64,000 bases of DNA from Paludibacteraceae bacterium (GCA_024401535.1 JAKSKX010000005.1:21558-85557), one strand, 5' to 3'; positions 51,487-61,177 are shown, numbered from the stretch's first letter. Translations and numbers: made by a program. The notes: generated by a model not told the origin, from the letters alone.

Positions 51487-54189
51487 GTGGAATTAAGGAG
51501 ACTTATCAAGATATTAGCAATATTTTTATTATGCGTGGTGCAGATACCTCTTATGGTTTTTGCACAAGATGAGTCTTCCCTACAAGATACAGAAGAGAAT
51601 CCAGTCGCTGCAGAAGAGCCTGTAAATAAAAAGAAGCAGCGAGAGGAACAAAAAAATGATCGTCGTCGTGCCCAGCTTGAGGCAATACAGCGATCTAGAC
51701 AGGCTGCAAATATCCAACAAACACCAGAGAAGAAAGAGGAGGAGCCTCCGACCTATGCAAGTGAGGCTGAACGTATTAGGGCTGAGCGTGAGGCCAATGT
51801 CAAACGTATCAGAGAGGAAAACGCCAGACGTTCAGAAGCTTTGAAAGAGCAGCAGAGGGAACGTGAGGAGCAATTGAAACAGCATAGAGAGGAACAGAAA
51901 AGACTAGCTGCTGAGAAGCTGGAACAGCAGAGACAGGAACGAGAATTCCGCAAACAGAAGGAGCGTGAAAAGGAAGCCGAACTAAAGGAGAAGTGGGCTG
52001 AAAAGAAGCGTGAAGAGAATGAAATCCGTGCTGCAAAGCTGCAAAAAGAGAAGGAGCGCAAGGCTGCCATAAAAGAGCGTGAAGCCCAAAAGAAGGCTGC
52101 TGAGATGGAGGCAAAACAGCGCGAGCGCGAGAAACGTATGGCTTTGGAGCAGAAGCAGAGAGAAATAAAAGCCCGTGAGGCAGAGAAAGAGGCTGAGCGC
52201 CGGGCGAAAATGGCAGAGATTCGCCAGCAAAAAATCCAAAAGCAACAAGAAGAGCGCCAGCGCAAAATAGACAAGATGGCTGAGCAGCGCGAAAAACACC
52301 GCCAGCGCCAGGAGCAGGAAATGCTTAACCGTCAGAAAAAGAGAGAGGAAGAAGCCAGACGCCGTGAAGAAATAGAAATACAGAAACAGAAACATGCTGA
52401 ACTGAAGGCGAAGCGTGACTCTGTTCAGGCGGCTCGTAAGGTTGCAGAAGCGGAAATGCTGAAAAAGCAGGAACGCAATATGCTTGAAGCAAAGAAGCAG
52501 GAAGAGGCTATAAAGGAAGCAAGGAAGCAGGCGGAAAAGATATACAAGAACAAGTCAAAAATCCAAAAGGCTCAGGACAAGGCATTGGCAGACGAGGAGG
52601 ACCGACGTCAGAAGGAGTTTGATAGGGCGGCTCAGGATTCTGCAGATTATGCTTTGGCAAAGGCTATTGCCGAAGGAGACTCTACTGCAATGGTCGGTGT
52701 CAGCGCCAAGAGACTGAAGAAGTTGCCTCAAGTGGTGGCAAAGCATCCGGATAACGGTGAGTTGTCAGAGGAAACACCTTTGCAGGAGCCAGAAGAAAAA
52801 GTTGATCCAACGCGAGCTACTATCGAAGCTGTGTTGCAGAGAAGAAAGAAAGCGGCGCAAAAAGCCGTGGCAGAAGCTGCCCGTGCCGACTCTATAGCCC
52901 GTGCTGCCGCAGCTGACACCACTGCAGGTGCAAATGAAAATCCTTACGAGTCGTCGCCTTCAGCAGAAAACGAGAAGAGTGATAATGCCCGTGAGATGAA
53001 CGCCGATTCACTGAATAATGAGGAGTTCATAGAAGGTGAGGATAGCATTGACATTGATGATTTGCGTGCCTATGCGCTTCAGGATAGTTCTCTGTTGGCT
53101 CAACAGTTGGCTGAACTTGAACAGGAAATGCAGAACATCGCAGATTTGAAGGCTGCAGAAAAAGCTCAAAAGGAAGGCAAGAGCGAGGAGATTGTCATTA
53201 AGGTGAAAATCCCTAAGTGCCGATATTTGAACGAGGTTCATTACGAGAGGGACAAGTTCCGCTTTATTTACGACTATGATTTCTTCTTGTACTACTGGCA
53301 TCAGAGGTATTTCCACAAGAAGAAGTTCTATAACATCAACGACAGCACGCGTGTTGTTGCTCAATACTTGATGGAGCAGGTTGGAAACACCAAATACCGC
53401 AGAGTGTTGTTCAACACTGTGGTTGATTCCGTGTCTCATCTGTTGCCTGAGGAATACGGTCCGATAGACACTTTGGTTGATTCAATCATGACGGAACTTA
53501 ACCTTGAGTATTTATCAACCGGTGAAATCAAGGTGTTCTACAAGAACAGAAGACAGCGTAAGATTGTTGCCAAGGTGCGTCCTACCGGCGAATACTATCA
53601 GCCTATAGGAAACATCAAGTTCTATACGTCAAACAGAAGAAAGATTATCGAGGAGCTTGATGGTTCTCCTTATGACTCTTTGATTGCGGCAATGCAAGAT
53701 ACTGTGGACGAGAACATCGAGTTCTTGACTGACTCTTTGGAGCGTTTGAAGATGGCTATCGATGCTTCTTCATTGGTTCTTGACAGCCTTGAGGTCGAAA
53801 GTGACCGTGAACATGAGGCTCGTAAGTTGAGAGAAAAGGAGCGCCAGCGTCAGGAACTACAGGAACGTATCGACCGTGCTACCCGCAAGAAATTGGAGGA
53901 GGAACAACGCAAGGAAGAGGAAGAGCGTTTGAGAAAGGAGGAAGAGGAGCGCCTTCGCCAAGAGGAATCAAAGAGGCACAGGTTCCCTCTATTCCCAACA
54001 GTAACGTCTAACTCGGATGCAGAGGCAGCTCCGACAGTCTTGACACCGCAAGTTGATGAAGATGATGCGGAGATAACCGACGATGAAGATGACGACAGCA
54101 TTTCAAAGAAGCGTAAGCGAAGTCGTCGAAGTCGAAAAAAGGTCGAAGATGACGATGATGATTCTAGTGACGATGACTCAGAAGAATAA
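51487..54189 (+). CDS. Large exported coiled-coil protein (TolA-like composition), unknown
   Basis: A protein of 900 aa from a GTG start, which gives a proper signal peptide (ELRRLIKILAIFLLCVVQ, cleavage near VFA-QD); the longer ORF would start before the promoter. Residues about 45-390 are one long Glu/Lys/Arg/Gln/Ala-rich coiled coil. About 571-740 is a globular, aromatic-rich domain (PKCRYLNEVHYERDKFRF, YDYDFFLYYWHQRYFHKKKF) followed by a beta part. A second charged helix (about 770-830) and a very acidic Ser/Asp tail (about 855-900) end the protein. I do not recognise the globular domain. The composition suggests a periplasm-spanning or envelope-linking structural protein. A terminator follows. 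Confidence 0.6.
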   Translation: MELRRLIKILAIFLLCVVQIPLMVFAQDESSLQDTEENPVAAEEPVNKKKQREEQKNDRRRAQLEAIQRSRQAANIQQTPEKKEEEPPTYASEAERIRAEREANVKRIREENARRSEALKEQQREREEQLKQHREEQKRLAAEKLEQQRQEREFRKQKEREKEAELKEKWAEKKREENEIRAAKLQKEKERKAAIKEREAQKKAAEMEAKQREREKRMALEQKQREIKAREAEKEAERRAKMAEIRQQKIQKQQEERQRKIDKMAEQREKHRQRQEQEMLNRQKKREEEARRREEIEIQKQKHAELKAKRDSVQAARKVAEAEMLKKQERNMLEAKKQEEAIKEARKQAEKIYKNKSKIQKAQDKALADEEDRRQKEFDRAAQDSADYALAKAIAEGDSTAMVGVSAKRLKKLPQVVAKHPDNGELSEETPLQEPEEKVDPTRATIEAVLQRRKKAAQKAVAEAARADSIARAAAADTTAGANENPYESSPSAENEKSDNAREMNADSLNNEEFIEGEDSIDIDDLRAYALQDSSLLAQQLAELEQEMQNIADLKAAEKAQKEGKSEEIVIKVKIPKCRYLNEVHYERDKFRFIYDYDFFLYYWHQRYFHKKKFYNINDSTRVVAQYLMEQVGNTKYRRVLFNTVVDSVSHLLPEEYGPIDTLVDSIMTELNLEYLSTGEIKVFYKNRRQRKIVAKVRPTGEYYQPIGNIKFYTSNRRKIIEELDGSPYDSLIAAMQDTVDENIEFLTDSLERLKMAIDASSLVLDSLEVESDREHEARKLREKERQRQELQERIDRATRKKLEEEQRKEEEERLRKEEEERLRQEESKRHRFPLFPTVTSNSDAEAAPTVLTPQVDEDDAEITDDEDDDSISKKRKRSRRSRKKVEDDDDDSSDDDSEE

Positions 54190-54201
54190 TGACTATTTTT
54201 G

Positions 54202-54231
54202 AAAGAGGTGGTTCTTCCCACCTCTTTTTAT
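54202..54231 (+). terminator. Terminator after the coiled-coil protein gene
   Basis: AAAGAGGTGG and CCACCTCTTT form a 10-bp stem with a small loop and a further T run. Confidence 0.85.
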
Positions 54232-54250
54232 TGTCCGATTGTAATTTTTT

Positions 54251-55351
54251 ATGAAGCAGATACAAAAAGAAATAAGGGAAAGACTTACTGAACTATACCG
54301 AAAAGGCAAGGTGCCGCATGCAATGCTCTTCGCAGGGCCGCGTGGCGCCGGCAAACTGTATATGGCAATAGAGTTCGCAAAACTGTTGCTTTGTGAGAAC
54401 AGTAAGGACTCAGAGCCATGTGGAGAGTGCCCTTCATGTAAGATGACTTCAAATCTGTTTCATCCCGATTTGTTGTTTGTGTTCCCTACTATAAAGAAGG
54501 ATAGTAACGACAAAAGGTTAAGTCAAGACCATCTGCAGACTTTTGTGGAGTTCTATAACCAGAGACCATTCTTTTCTTTGGACGACTGGACAAATTATGC
54601 TTTCGAGGATGGCAAAATGCCGAACATATATAATGCAGAGGCAGTTTCTTTGCTTGAGAGGGTTGAAAATAAGCCTGCAAGAGGGAAGCGAGTCGTGATT
54701 TTTCTTTGCCCTGAGCTTATGAATGCTGAGTGTGCAAACCGCCTCCTTAAAACAATAGAAGAACCGGAGGGAGCAAACATATTTATATTTGTGAGCGACC
54801 ATCCAAACGATATTCTAGAGACTATAATCAGCCGTCTTCAGCGTATTTACTTTCCTCCATTGACGGAGTCGGACATTAAAAGACTGATTCCTGAAGCGTC
54901 TGATAATGTGGCAAGTATATGCCATGGTGATATGTGCAGTGCAATGCACTTGATGGAAGGAAGCGAGGAGCTGACACGTAATCACGAGGCTTTCATTCAG
55001 TTGATGAGGTGGAGCTTCCAGAAGGATGTTGACTCGATGTTGAAATGGTGCAATGACGATGTTTCAAAGCTTTCCAGAAAAGAACAGATAGGAATGCTAG
55101 AGTCGTTCATAGACATAATTCGCGAGATTCAGATGCTGAAGCTTGGTGCGTCAGAGGTCTCGTATTTGAGCGATGACTTGAAAGTTTTTGTTTCTAAGTT
55201 TATGCCGTTCTTGTTTGAGGAGAGGGTTCCCCAGTTTGTGGAGATTTTTTCTGACGCTATAGTCAGCATTGGCCGAAACTGCCAGTCAAAGCTCGTGCTG
55301 TTCGATATGTGCCTAAAAACTTTGGTGCTGATTCCAAGGAAATTAGGATAA
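54251..55351 (+). CDS. holB: DNA polymerase III delta-prime subunit
   Basis: A 366-aa clamp-loader subunit. The AAA+ part has a Walker A-like GPRGAGKLYMA in which the usual Thr/Ser is Leu, fitting the inactive ATPase site of delta-prime. A four-Cys zinc module (CENSKDSEPCGECPSC) follows, then ICPELMN-type strand FLCPELMNAECANRLLKTIE and SDHPNDILETIISRLQRI (sensor and SRC-like SR.Q). It helps load the sliding clamp. A terminator follows the gene. Confidence 0.92.
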   Translation: MKQIQKEIRERLTELYRKGKVPHAMLFAGPRGAGKLYMAIEFAKLLLCENSKDSEPCGECPSCKMTSNLFHPDLLFVFPTIKKDSNDKRLSQDHLQTFVEFYNQRPFFSLDDWTNYAFEDGKMPNIYNAEAVSLLERVENKPARGKRVVIFLCPELMNAECANRLLKTIEEPEGANIFIFVSDHPNDILETIISRLQRIYFPPLTESDIKRLIPEASDNVASICHGDMCSAMHLMEGSEELTRNHEAFIQLMRWSFQKDVDSMLKWCNDDVSKLSRKEQIGMLESFIDIIREIQMLKLGASEVSYLSDDLKVFVSKFMPFLFEERVPQFVEIFSDAIVSIGRNCQSKLVLFDMCLKTLVLIPRKLG

Positions 55352-55374
55352 TTTTTTCAAGAGGAATACTAGAG

Positions 55375-55406
55375 GAGCGAATTGCGTTTTGCAGTTCGCT
55401 CTTTTT
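55375..55406 (+). terminator. Terminator after holB
   Basis: GAGCGAA-TTGC pairs with GCA-G-TTCGCTC (55375-55401), followed by TTTTT. Confidence 0.85.
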
Positions 55407-55613
55407 CATTTTGGAAGCATTGTATTAAGCTTTGTATTGTAAAAAACTTTGCTTGTCGGGTTTTGCAGTCGTCCTCATTTTTCGGTTTGATCCATGTCTT
55501 GTTTGGGATGCTTTCTGAAAATCACAAAACGAAAGGTTTTGCCTTTTCGACCTAATATGAAATTTTGTGAAAGTAACCTGGAAGAAATTGCTCCAAAAAT
55601 GCGGTTTTCGACT

Positions 55614-55630
55614 CCACTTTAACCCACTTT
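55614..55630 (-). promoter_or_regulatory. MraZ-box-like direct repeat, distal copy (minus orientation)
   Basis: On the minus strand this reads AAAGTGGGTT AAAGTGG, two 10-bp-spaced AAAGTGG units. Known MraZ operators are tandem TGGGN or AAAGTGG repeats with about 10-bp period. This copy faces the proximal copy at 55765-55784. Confidence 0.5.
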
Positions 55631-55692
55631 TTATTGAAATATCATGAAAATGTATCTAAGTTATTGAAAATCAGCAAATATGTATATTTTAT

Positions 55693-55729
55693 AGTTATCA
55701 ACAGTTTGTTAATAACTATGTTGATAACT
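55693..55729. repeat. 11-bp inverted repeat (TTATCAACA) upstream of mraZ
   Basis: AGTTATCAACA (55693-55703) and TGTTGATAACT (55719-55729) are perfect inverted copies 15 bases apart; a third GTTGATAA lies at 55754-55761. The 9-mer TTATCAACA differs from the DnaA box TTATCCACA at one base. The rest of the 55407-55836 gap has no ORF. Confidence 0.6.
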
Positions 55730-55764
55730 CTGTTGAAATTGTGTTATTTAAGGTTGATAAAAAT

Positions 55765-55784
55765 AAAGTGGGTAAAAGTGGGGC
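55765..55784 (+). promoter_or_regulatory. MraZ-box-like direct repeat, proximal copy
   Basis: AAAGTGGGTA AAAGTGGGGC, two tandem 10-bp units directly upstream of the mraZ -7 box TAATTTTG (55803-55810) and over the -33 position, where binding would block transcription. The next gene encodes MraZ, which is known to repress its own operon through such repeats. Confidence 0.65.
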
Positions 55785-55802
55785 GAATTAACCAAAATGT
55801 TG

Positions 55803-55810
55803 TAATTTTG
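55803..55810 (+). promoter_or_regulatory. -7 box of the dcw operon
   Basis: TAATTTTG, 26 bases before the mraZ ATG. The -33 region falls in the MraZ-like repeat. Confidence 0.55.
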
Positions 55811-55836
55811 TAACGCAATAAAAAGTTATTAACGAT

Positions 55837-56271
55837 ATGCAGTTTTTAGGCAACATAGATGCAAAGGTGGACAACAAGGGACGCGTGTTCGTTCCTGCGT
55901 CTTTCCGTCGTATTCTCGGCGAGGATACGTCGTTGGTGTTGCGTCTGACTGCAGATCCGGGTTATGCAAAACTTTATCCTGTGTCCGAGTGGGAGAAGAT
56001 TAATGAGGAGTTGAAGTCCAAGCTTAATCTTTGGAACAAGAAGGACCAGGCTGTTTACCGCCAGTTCACATCTATGGCTGAAAATATCGAGCTTGATGTG
56101 AACGGACGTATGCTGTTGTCGAAAAAGAATATGGAGGCTCTGGGTGTTGATGGTGATGTGGTGTTTGCCGGAGTCGGTGATTATATTGAGTTGTGGAGCA
56201 GAGACAGATTTGAGGCTACTATGCTTGACGAGGGAGATTTGGAAGCAGCTCTTGAGGATATAATGAAGTAA
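55837..56271 (+). CDS. mraZ: Transcriptional regulator / division cluster protein MraZ
   Basis: A 144-aa protein with two SpoVT/AbrB-like swapped-hairpin halves: NIDAKVDNKGRVFVPASFRR at the start and IELDVNGRMLLSKKNMEALG in the middle, each with D-x-(K/N)GR. MraZ forms rings and represses the dcw operon that it heads. It is the first gene of the division and cell-wall cluster. The start of rsmH follows 4 bases after the stop codon. Confidence 0.93.
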   Translation: MQFLGNIDAKVDNKGRVFVPASFRRILGEDTSLVLRLTADPGYAKLYPVSEWEKINEELKSKLNLWNKKDQAVYRQFTSMAENIELDVNGRMLLSKKNMEALGVDGDVVFAGVGDYIELWSRDRFEATMLDEGDLEAALEDIMK

Positions 56272-56275
56272 ACGT

Positions 56276-57196
56276 ATGGAAATGGCAGAGACTGTATATC
56301 ATATTCCCGCAATGCTTGAGCCTTGTATGGAGGGCCTTAGCATAAACCCAGACGGAGTTTATGCTGATTTGACTTTCGGAGGCGGCGGACATTCCAGAGC
56401 TATACTTAGCAGACTAAGCAAGAAGGGAAAGCTGATAGTGTTCGATCAGGACATGGATGCGTACGCAAATGTGCCCGATGACGACAGAATTATTTTCTGC
56501 CACTCTAATTTCTGCTACTTCGCAAATTTCCTTGACTATTACGGATTCCCCAAGATTGACGGTATAATCGCGGACTTGGGAGTTTCCTTCCATCATTTTG
56601 ACGAGGCGGAGAGAGGCTTTTCGTTCAGGTTCGACGGGCCTTTGGACATGAGGATGAACAGAGACAGAAGGAAAAGTGCAGAGACTGTCCTTAACGAATA
56701 CGCAGAGGACGAGCTTACAAACATATTCCGTCTGTATGGCGAGATGAACAACGCCAAAAAGATAGCCCAGACAATAGTGAAAGCCAGAGCGTCTAAGCCA
56801 TTGACTCAGATTTCCCAGCTGAACGCCATCCTTGAACCAATGGTTGGAGCAGACAGGCAAAAGAAAGATTTGGCTAAGGTGTTCCAGGCCATCCGAATCG
56901 AGGTGAACGATGAGATGGATACGCTGAAGCGAATGCTCGAAAGTGTGCCGGGAGCGCTGAAGGAGGGTGGCAGACTGGTAGTTTTGACCTACCATTCGCT
57001 AGAAGACAGACTTGTGAAGAACTTCGTCAAGGTAGGAAACTTTGACGGGAAACAGGAAAAAGACTTTTACGGCAATGCGGTCAGACCGCTTGAACCGATA
57101 GGAAAGGTTACGGGGCCTGATGATGAAGAAATCGAACGGAATCCACGTTCGAGAAGTGCAAAGTTGAGAGTAGCCGAGAGAACCGCCAATGACTAA
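56276..57196 (+). CDS. rsmH: 16S rRNA (cytosine-1402-N4) methyltransferase
   Basis: A 306-aa SAM-dependent enzyme (MraW). The motifs DLTFGGGGHSRAIL (SAM-binding loop), GIIADLGVSFHHFDEAERGF, DGPLDMRM and LVVLTYHSLEDRLVKNF are in family order, and the C-terminus NPRSRSAKLRVAERT is the usual ending. It lies in its conserved dcw position between mraZ and ftsL. Confidence 0.95.
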   Translation: MEMAETVYHIPAMLEPCMEGLSINPDGVYADLTFGGGGHSRAILSRLSKKGKLIVFDQDMDAYANVPDDDRIIFCHSNFCYFANFLDYYGFPKIDGIIADLGVSFHHFDEAERGFSFRFDGPLDMRMNRDRRKSAETVLNEYAEDELTNIFRLYGEMNNAKKIAQTIVKARASKPLTQISQLNAILEPMVGADRQKKDLAKVFQAIRIEVNDEMDTLKRMLESVPGALKEGGRLVVLTYHSLEDRLVKNFVKVGNFDGKQEKDFYGNAVRPLEPIGKVTGPDDEEIERNPRSRSAKLRVAERTAND

Positions 57197-57222
57197 TTTA
57201 ATTTAACAATAAACAAAGAACG

Positions 57223-57558
57223 ATGAAAGAAAAATTATCTAACTGGCTCTCTAAATTCTCTTGGAAGAAGATCAAGAGCGGCTACACGTTTTCGCAATTG
57301 CTGTCAAAGTATGCTGGCGAACTTATGTTTGGTGTTGTTTTGTGTGTGCTGTTGATTCACAACCAGTATGTCTGTAACGACTATGTTTCGCAGCTTGCAA
57401 AATGTGAAGTGCAGTTGAAGAATTACAAGTTCGAGGCTCTTACAAAAAAGTCTCAGCTGACAAAGAAGATACAGCAAAGCCATGTCAAGCACTTGGTGGA
57501 CGAGAAGGGATTGCGTTTGGTCGAGAGTACTTACCCGCCCTATGTGTTGGACAAATAA
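57223..57558 (+). CDS. FtsL-like cell-division protein
   Basis: A 111-aa bitopic membrane protein: a basic cytoplasmic part of about 35 residues, one membrane helix (LMFGVVLCVLLIHNQYVCND region, about 40-58) and a periplasmic heptad-type helix (LAKCEVQLKNYKFEALTKKS). Size, topology and place between rsmH and ftsI identify it as the FtsL-type protein of the divisome; the sequence itself is poorly conserved in this family. Confidence 0.8.
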   Translation: MKEKLSNWLSKFSWKKIKSGYTFSQLLSKYAGELMFGVVLCVLLIHNQYVCNDYVSQLAKCEVQLKNYKFEALTKKSQLTKKIQQSHVKHLVDEKGLRLVESTYPPYVLDK

Positions 57559-57570
57559 TTAGGATGGGTT

Positions 57571-59697
57571 ATGGCAGAAAAAAGATATAATTCGTTCTAT
57601 GTCCGGTTGGTGTTCTTGTTGCTTTTGTTCTTCTTGGTGGTCCTTTGGATTGCATTCGGTCTTTATAAGATTATAGTTGTCGAGGGTGATTTCTGGAGAA
57701 GTCACGCCACTGCAAAGAACGATACGATTACAGTGTATCCTCCGCGAGGAAACATTTATGACTGCAATCGTAACCTCCTTGTCAGTTCGTTGCCAAAGTA
57801 TAAGGTTTTTGTGGATTTCGACGCTGAAAAGCTTTGCAAGAACGAAGCCAAGTTCAAGCACGATATCGACTCCCTTTGTATTCATGCATCCAGAATCCTG
57901 AATGTTGACAGGACAAGGCTGAAGAACAGAATACTTGACGAGCTGTCGAAACCCAAGCGGAAGAGAAACAGAAGATGCGAGATTTTTGGAATATCCGAGA
58001 TAGATCATCCGACAAAGAACGCATTGTTCAATTCCAAGTTCATCTCTGACTACAACTGTTTCTATACAGAGAAACGAATCAAGAGAGAGAAGCCTTTCGC
58101 TACATTGGGTAGCCGTACTCTTGGTGGTGTATATCAAGATGCCCAGACAGAGGGCAAGGGTGGAAATTCCGGCTTGGAACTCTATTATAATGAGGAACTG
58201 AAGGGAAAGACAGGCGTCGCAAGAAAGCAGCGAATCCGAAACAGAAACTATCACGTTTCTATGATTGAGCCTGAGGAGGGTTGTGACTTGATTACAACTT
58301 TCGACGTGAAGATGATGGATATTGTCGAGTCCGAGCTGAAGTCGGTAATGACTAAAGACCATACTGACCATGCCTGTGCAGTAGTGATGGATGTCAAGAC
58401 TGGCGAAATAAAGGCTATGAGCAACCTGAAAATGAATTCTTCGGGAGAATTCTCTGATGAGGAGAATTATGTTATGACCAGCTTGACCGAGCCAGGTTCT
58501 ACGTTCAAAGTTGCTTCAGTAGTTGCTCTTTTGGAGTCAGGAAGAATTGATACCTCGTACCGAATAGATACAGGTGAAGGAATTTGGCAGCTTCCAAACT
58601 GGGACAAGCCAATGCGAGACCACAACTATACCAAGGGCGGTTACGGAGAGATTTCTCTTGCTCAGGCTATCTGGTTTTCTTCAAACATCGGTATCTCGAA
58701 ACCGGTGAGAGAGGTGTTCGGATTAAGCAGGGATTCAGCAAAAAAATTCGTGGATAGATTATATTCCATGAAGCTCAACGAGAAACTTAATCTCGAAATA
58801 CCGGGAGTGGCAAAGCCAAACATTCCTCATCCTACGGACAAGGGAGTCAAATGGTCGGGAATGTCGTTGCCATGGATGAGTATAGGCTATGGTGTTCAGG
58901 TTCCTCCTATCTACACCTTGACATTCTATAATGGATTGGCCAATAACGGCAAGATGATCAAGCCGGTATTTGTCAGGACAATAGAAAAGGACGGAAGAGT
59001 AGTGAAGAGCGTAAATACAGAGGTGCTGAATCCAAAGCTGTGCAGCAACAGTACTCTGTTAAAAGTGAAGGATATGCTCAGGGGCGTTGTTACCAACGGT
59101 ACGGGAAAACTTGCCAATTCCAGCATTTTGCCGCTTGCAGGCAAGTCCGGAACTTCTCAGATGTATGTCAAGAACGTGAGGGTCGGATATCAGCTTTCGT
59201 TCTGTGGATACTTCCCTGCCGACGAGCCTAAGTACTCCTGCATCGTAGTGATGTGGCAGGATCATACAAGCGTCAGCCCTTCAGTAGCGTTCGGTAAAAT
59301 AGCTGAGCGAATCTATGCAATGGGAGAGAAGGAGATTGTTCGTCCTGAGGATGAATACAGAGCAAAACCTTATATTGCAAAGGTGAAACATGGCAGAACA
59401 AAGGATGTGGATTATCTTCTTGACAAACTTGACCTGCAAACGAAATCATCGAATGTTGATTCCGAGTGGTGTTTGGTCGAGAATAGGGATAGCGTCGAGG
59501 TAATGAAGCCGTTGACAACCAAAATGTCAGTAGTTCCTAATGTGATAGGCTGGGGTGCCAAAGATGCGATATACATGCTTGAGAACCGAGGTTTGAAGGT
59601 GGAGGTGCAAGGCCGTGGCAAAGTTGTCCAGCAGTCCGTTTCGCCAGGAACCACGATAACTAAGGGCGGAGTTATCAGAATTGTTTTAAAAAGTTAA
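57571..59697 (+). CDS. ftsI: Penicillin-binding protein, division transpeptidase with PASTA domain
   Basis: A 708-aa class B PBP that cross-links septal peptidoglycan. It has an N-terminal membrane helix (about 13-33), a pedestal region with PPRGNIYDCNRNLL, the transpeptidase domain with EPGSTFKVASVV (catalytic Ser, SxxK), WFSSNIGIS (SxN) and AGKSGTSQMY (KSG), and a C-terminal PASTA-like domain (VPNVIGWGAKDAIYMLENRG). It sits in the usual dcw place, 12 bases after the ftsL-like gene and just before murE. Confidence 0.95.
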   Translation: MAEKRYNSFYVRLVFLLLLFFLVVLWIAFGLYKIIVVEGDFWRSHATAKNDTITVYPPRGNIYDCNRNLLVSSLPKYKVFVDFDAEKLCKNEAKFKHDIDSLCIHASRILNVDRTRLKNRILDELSKPKRKRNRRCEIFGISEIDHPTKNALFNSKFISDYNCFYTEKRIKREKPFATLGSRTLGGVYQDAQTEGKGGNSGLELYYNEELKGKTGVARKQRIRNRNYHVSMIEPEEGCDLITTFDVKMMDIVESELKSVMTKDHTDHACAVVMDVKTGEIKAMSNLKMNSSGEFSDEENYVMTSLTEPGSTFKVASVVALLESGRIDTSYRIDTGEGIWQLPNWDKPMRDHNYTKGGYGEISLAQAIWFSSNIGISKPVREVFGLSRDSAKKFVDRLYSMKLNEKLNLEIPGVAKPNIPHPTDKGVKWSGMSLPWMSIGYGVQVPPIYTLTFYNGLANNGKMIKPVFVRTIEKDGRVVKSVNTEVLNPKLCSNSTLLKVKDMLRGVVTNGTGKLANSSILPLAGKSGTSQMYVKNVRVGYQLSFCGYFPADEPKYSCIVVMWQDHTSVSPSVAFGKIAERIYAMGEKEIVRPEDEYRAKPYIAKVKHGRTKDVDYLLDKLDLQTKSSNVDSEWCLVENRDSVEVMKPLTTKMSVVPNVIGWGAKDAIYMLENRGLKVEVQGRGKVVQQSVSPGTTITKGGVIRIVLKS

Positions 59698-59703
59698 GTG
59701 CTT

Positions 59704-61158
59704 ATGAAGCTTGGTAAACTAATAGAAAGAATCAAACCGCTTAAAGTGGTTGGCAAAAATATTGATGAAGTAGAGGTTACTTCTGTGTGTGCCGATTCCC
59801 GAAAGGTTGGGGAGGGTGCATTGTTCATAGCAACTGTAGGAACTGCGGTCGATGGCCACTCGTTTATTGCAGGTTGCATTGACAATGGTGCAGTTGCTAT
59901 TGTTTGCCAGAAGCTTCCGTCGGACTTGTCTGACAAATGCACTTATGTTCAGGTTGCAGACTCTTCAGAGGCACTTGGTCTCATAGCCTCTGCTTGGTAC
60001 GGTTATCCGTCTGAGTCCTTGACTTTGGTTGGTGTGACAGGAACTAATGGTAAGACAACTATTGCGACGTTGCTTTATAAGATGTTCCTTTATTTCGGAC
60101 ACAAGGCAGGTCTGCTAAGTACAGTCTGTAACTATGTCAACCTTGAGGCAGTGCCTTCGACTCATACTACGCCAGATCCATTGTCATTGCAGAAACTTTT
60201 GGCTGACATGGTTGAGGCTGGATGTGAATATGCGTTCATGGAGGTTAGCTCGCACAGCGCTGACCAGAAGAGAATCGCCGGTATTCAGTTCGATGGCGGT
60301 ATCTTTACAAACATTACTCGCGACCATCTGGATTACCACAAGACTTTTGACAACTACATCAAGGCAAAACAGAGCTTCTTTACATCTTTGCCAAAGAATG
60401 CTTTTGCTTTGACAAATGTGGATGACAAGAACGGATTGGTAATGACACAATGCTCTAAGGCTAATGTCAAGACTTATTCAGTAAGGCAGATCGCAGACTA
60501 CAAGGCAAAGATTGTTTGTGACAGCTTCGAGGGTATGGAGCTTGAAATATCGAACAAGAGTGTATTTACTCAGTTTGTGGGTAGATTCAACGCTTCTAAT
60601 CTTCTTGCAGTGTATGGCGCATGCAGGTTGCTAGGCAAGGAGGAGCAGGAGACTTTGGTGGCTTTGAGCACTATGGTTCCTGTGAACGGAAGATTCGAGG
60701 CAATTACGTCACCTTCCGGCTACGTGTCTATTGTGGATTACGCACACACTCCGGATGCCTTGATGAATGTTATATCAACAATTAACGAGGTGAAGAATGG
60801 CGATTCAAGATTGATCACAATCGTCGGTTGCGGCGGAAACAGAGATAAAGGCAAGCGACCTATCATGGCGCAGGAGGCTGTCAAGGCTTCCGATATCGTG
60901 ATGATTACTTCCGACAATCCAAGAAACGAAGAGCCTATGGACATTATAAACGACATGCTTGCCGGTTTGAACACTGAGCAGCAGAAGTCTGTTATGGTGA
61001 ATCCTGATCGCGAGCAGGCAATCAAAACTGTCATGATGATGGCTCAGAAAGGCGATGTAGTGCTTGTCGCTGGAAAGGGTCACGAGGACTATCAGGAGAT
61101 AAAAGGGGTAAAGCACCATTTCGACGATCACGAGGTTATTAGAAAATATATGAGATAA
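59704..61158 (+). CDS. murE: UDP-MurNAc-tripeptide synthetase (meso-DAP adding)
   Basis: A 484-aa Mur ligase. I take the ATG at 59704 ([15 protein letters not shown]); a GTG two codons earlier directly follows the ftsI stop codon. [17 protein letters not shown] is the ATP loop, [11 protein letters not shown] the substrate loop, and [10 protein letters not shown] contains DNPR, the marker for diaminopimelate rather than lysine. So the peptidoglycan should contain meso-DAP. The order ftsI, murE, mraY, murD is the conserved one. Confidence 0.95.
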   Translation: MKLGKLIERIKPLKVVGKNIDEVEVTSVCADSRKVGEGALFIATVGTAVDGHSFIAGCIDNGAVAIVCQKLPSDLSDKCTYVQVADSSEALGLIASAWYGYPSESLTLVGVTGTNGKTTIATLLYKMFLYFGHKAGLLSTVCNYVNLEAVPSTHTTPDPLSLQKLLADMVEAGCEYAFMEVSSHSADQKRIAGIQFDGGIFTNITRDHLDYHKTFDNYIKAKQSFFTSLPKNAFALTNVDDKNGLVMTQCSKANVKTYSVRQIADYKAKIVCDSFEGMELEISNKSVFTQFVGRFNASNLLAVYGACRLLGKEEQETLVALSTMVPVNGRFEAITSPSGYVSIVDYAHTPDALMNVISTINEVKNGDSRLITIVGCGGNRDKGKRPIMAQEAVKASDIVMITSDNPRNEEPMDIINDMLAGLNTEQQKSVMVNPDREQAIKTVMMMAQKGDVVLVAGKGHEDYQEIKGVKHHFDDHEVIRKYMR

Positions 61159-61177
61159 GAAAAGGAGGAAAAAGATT

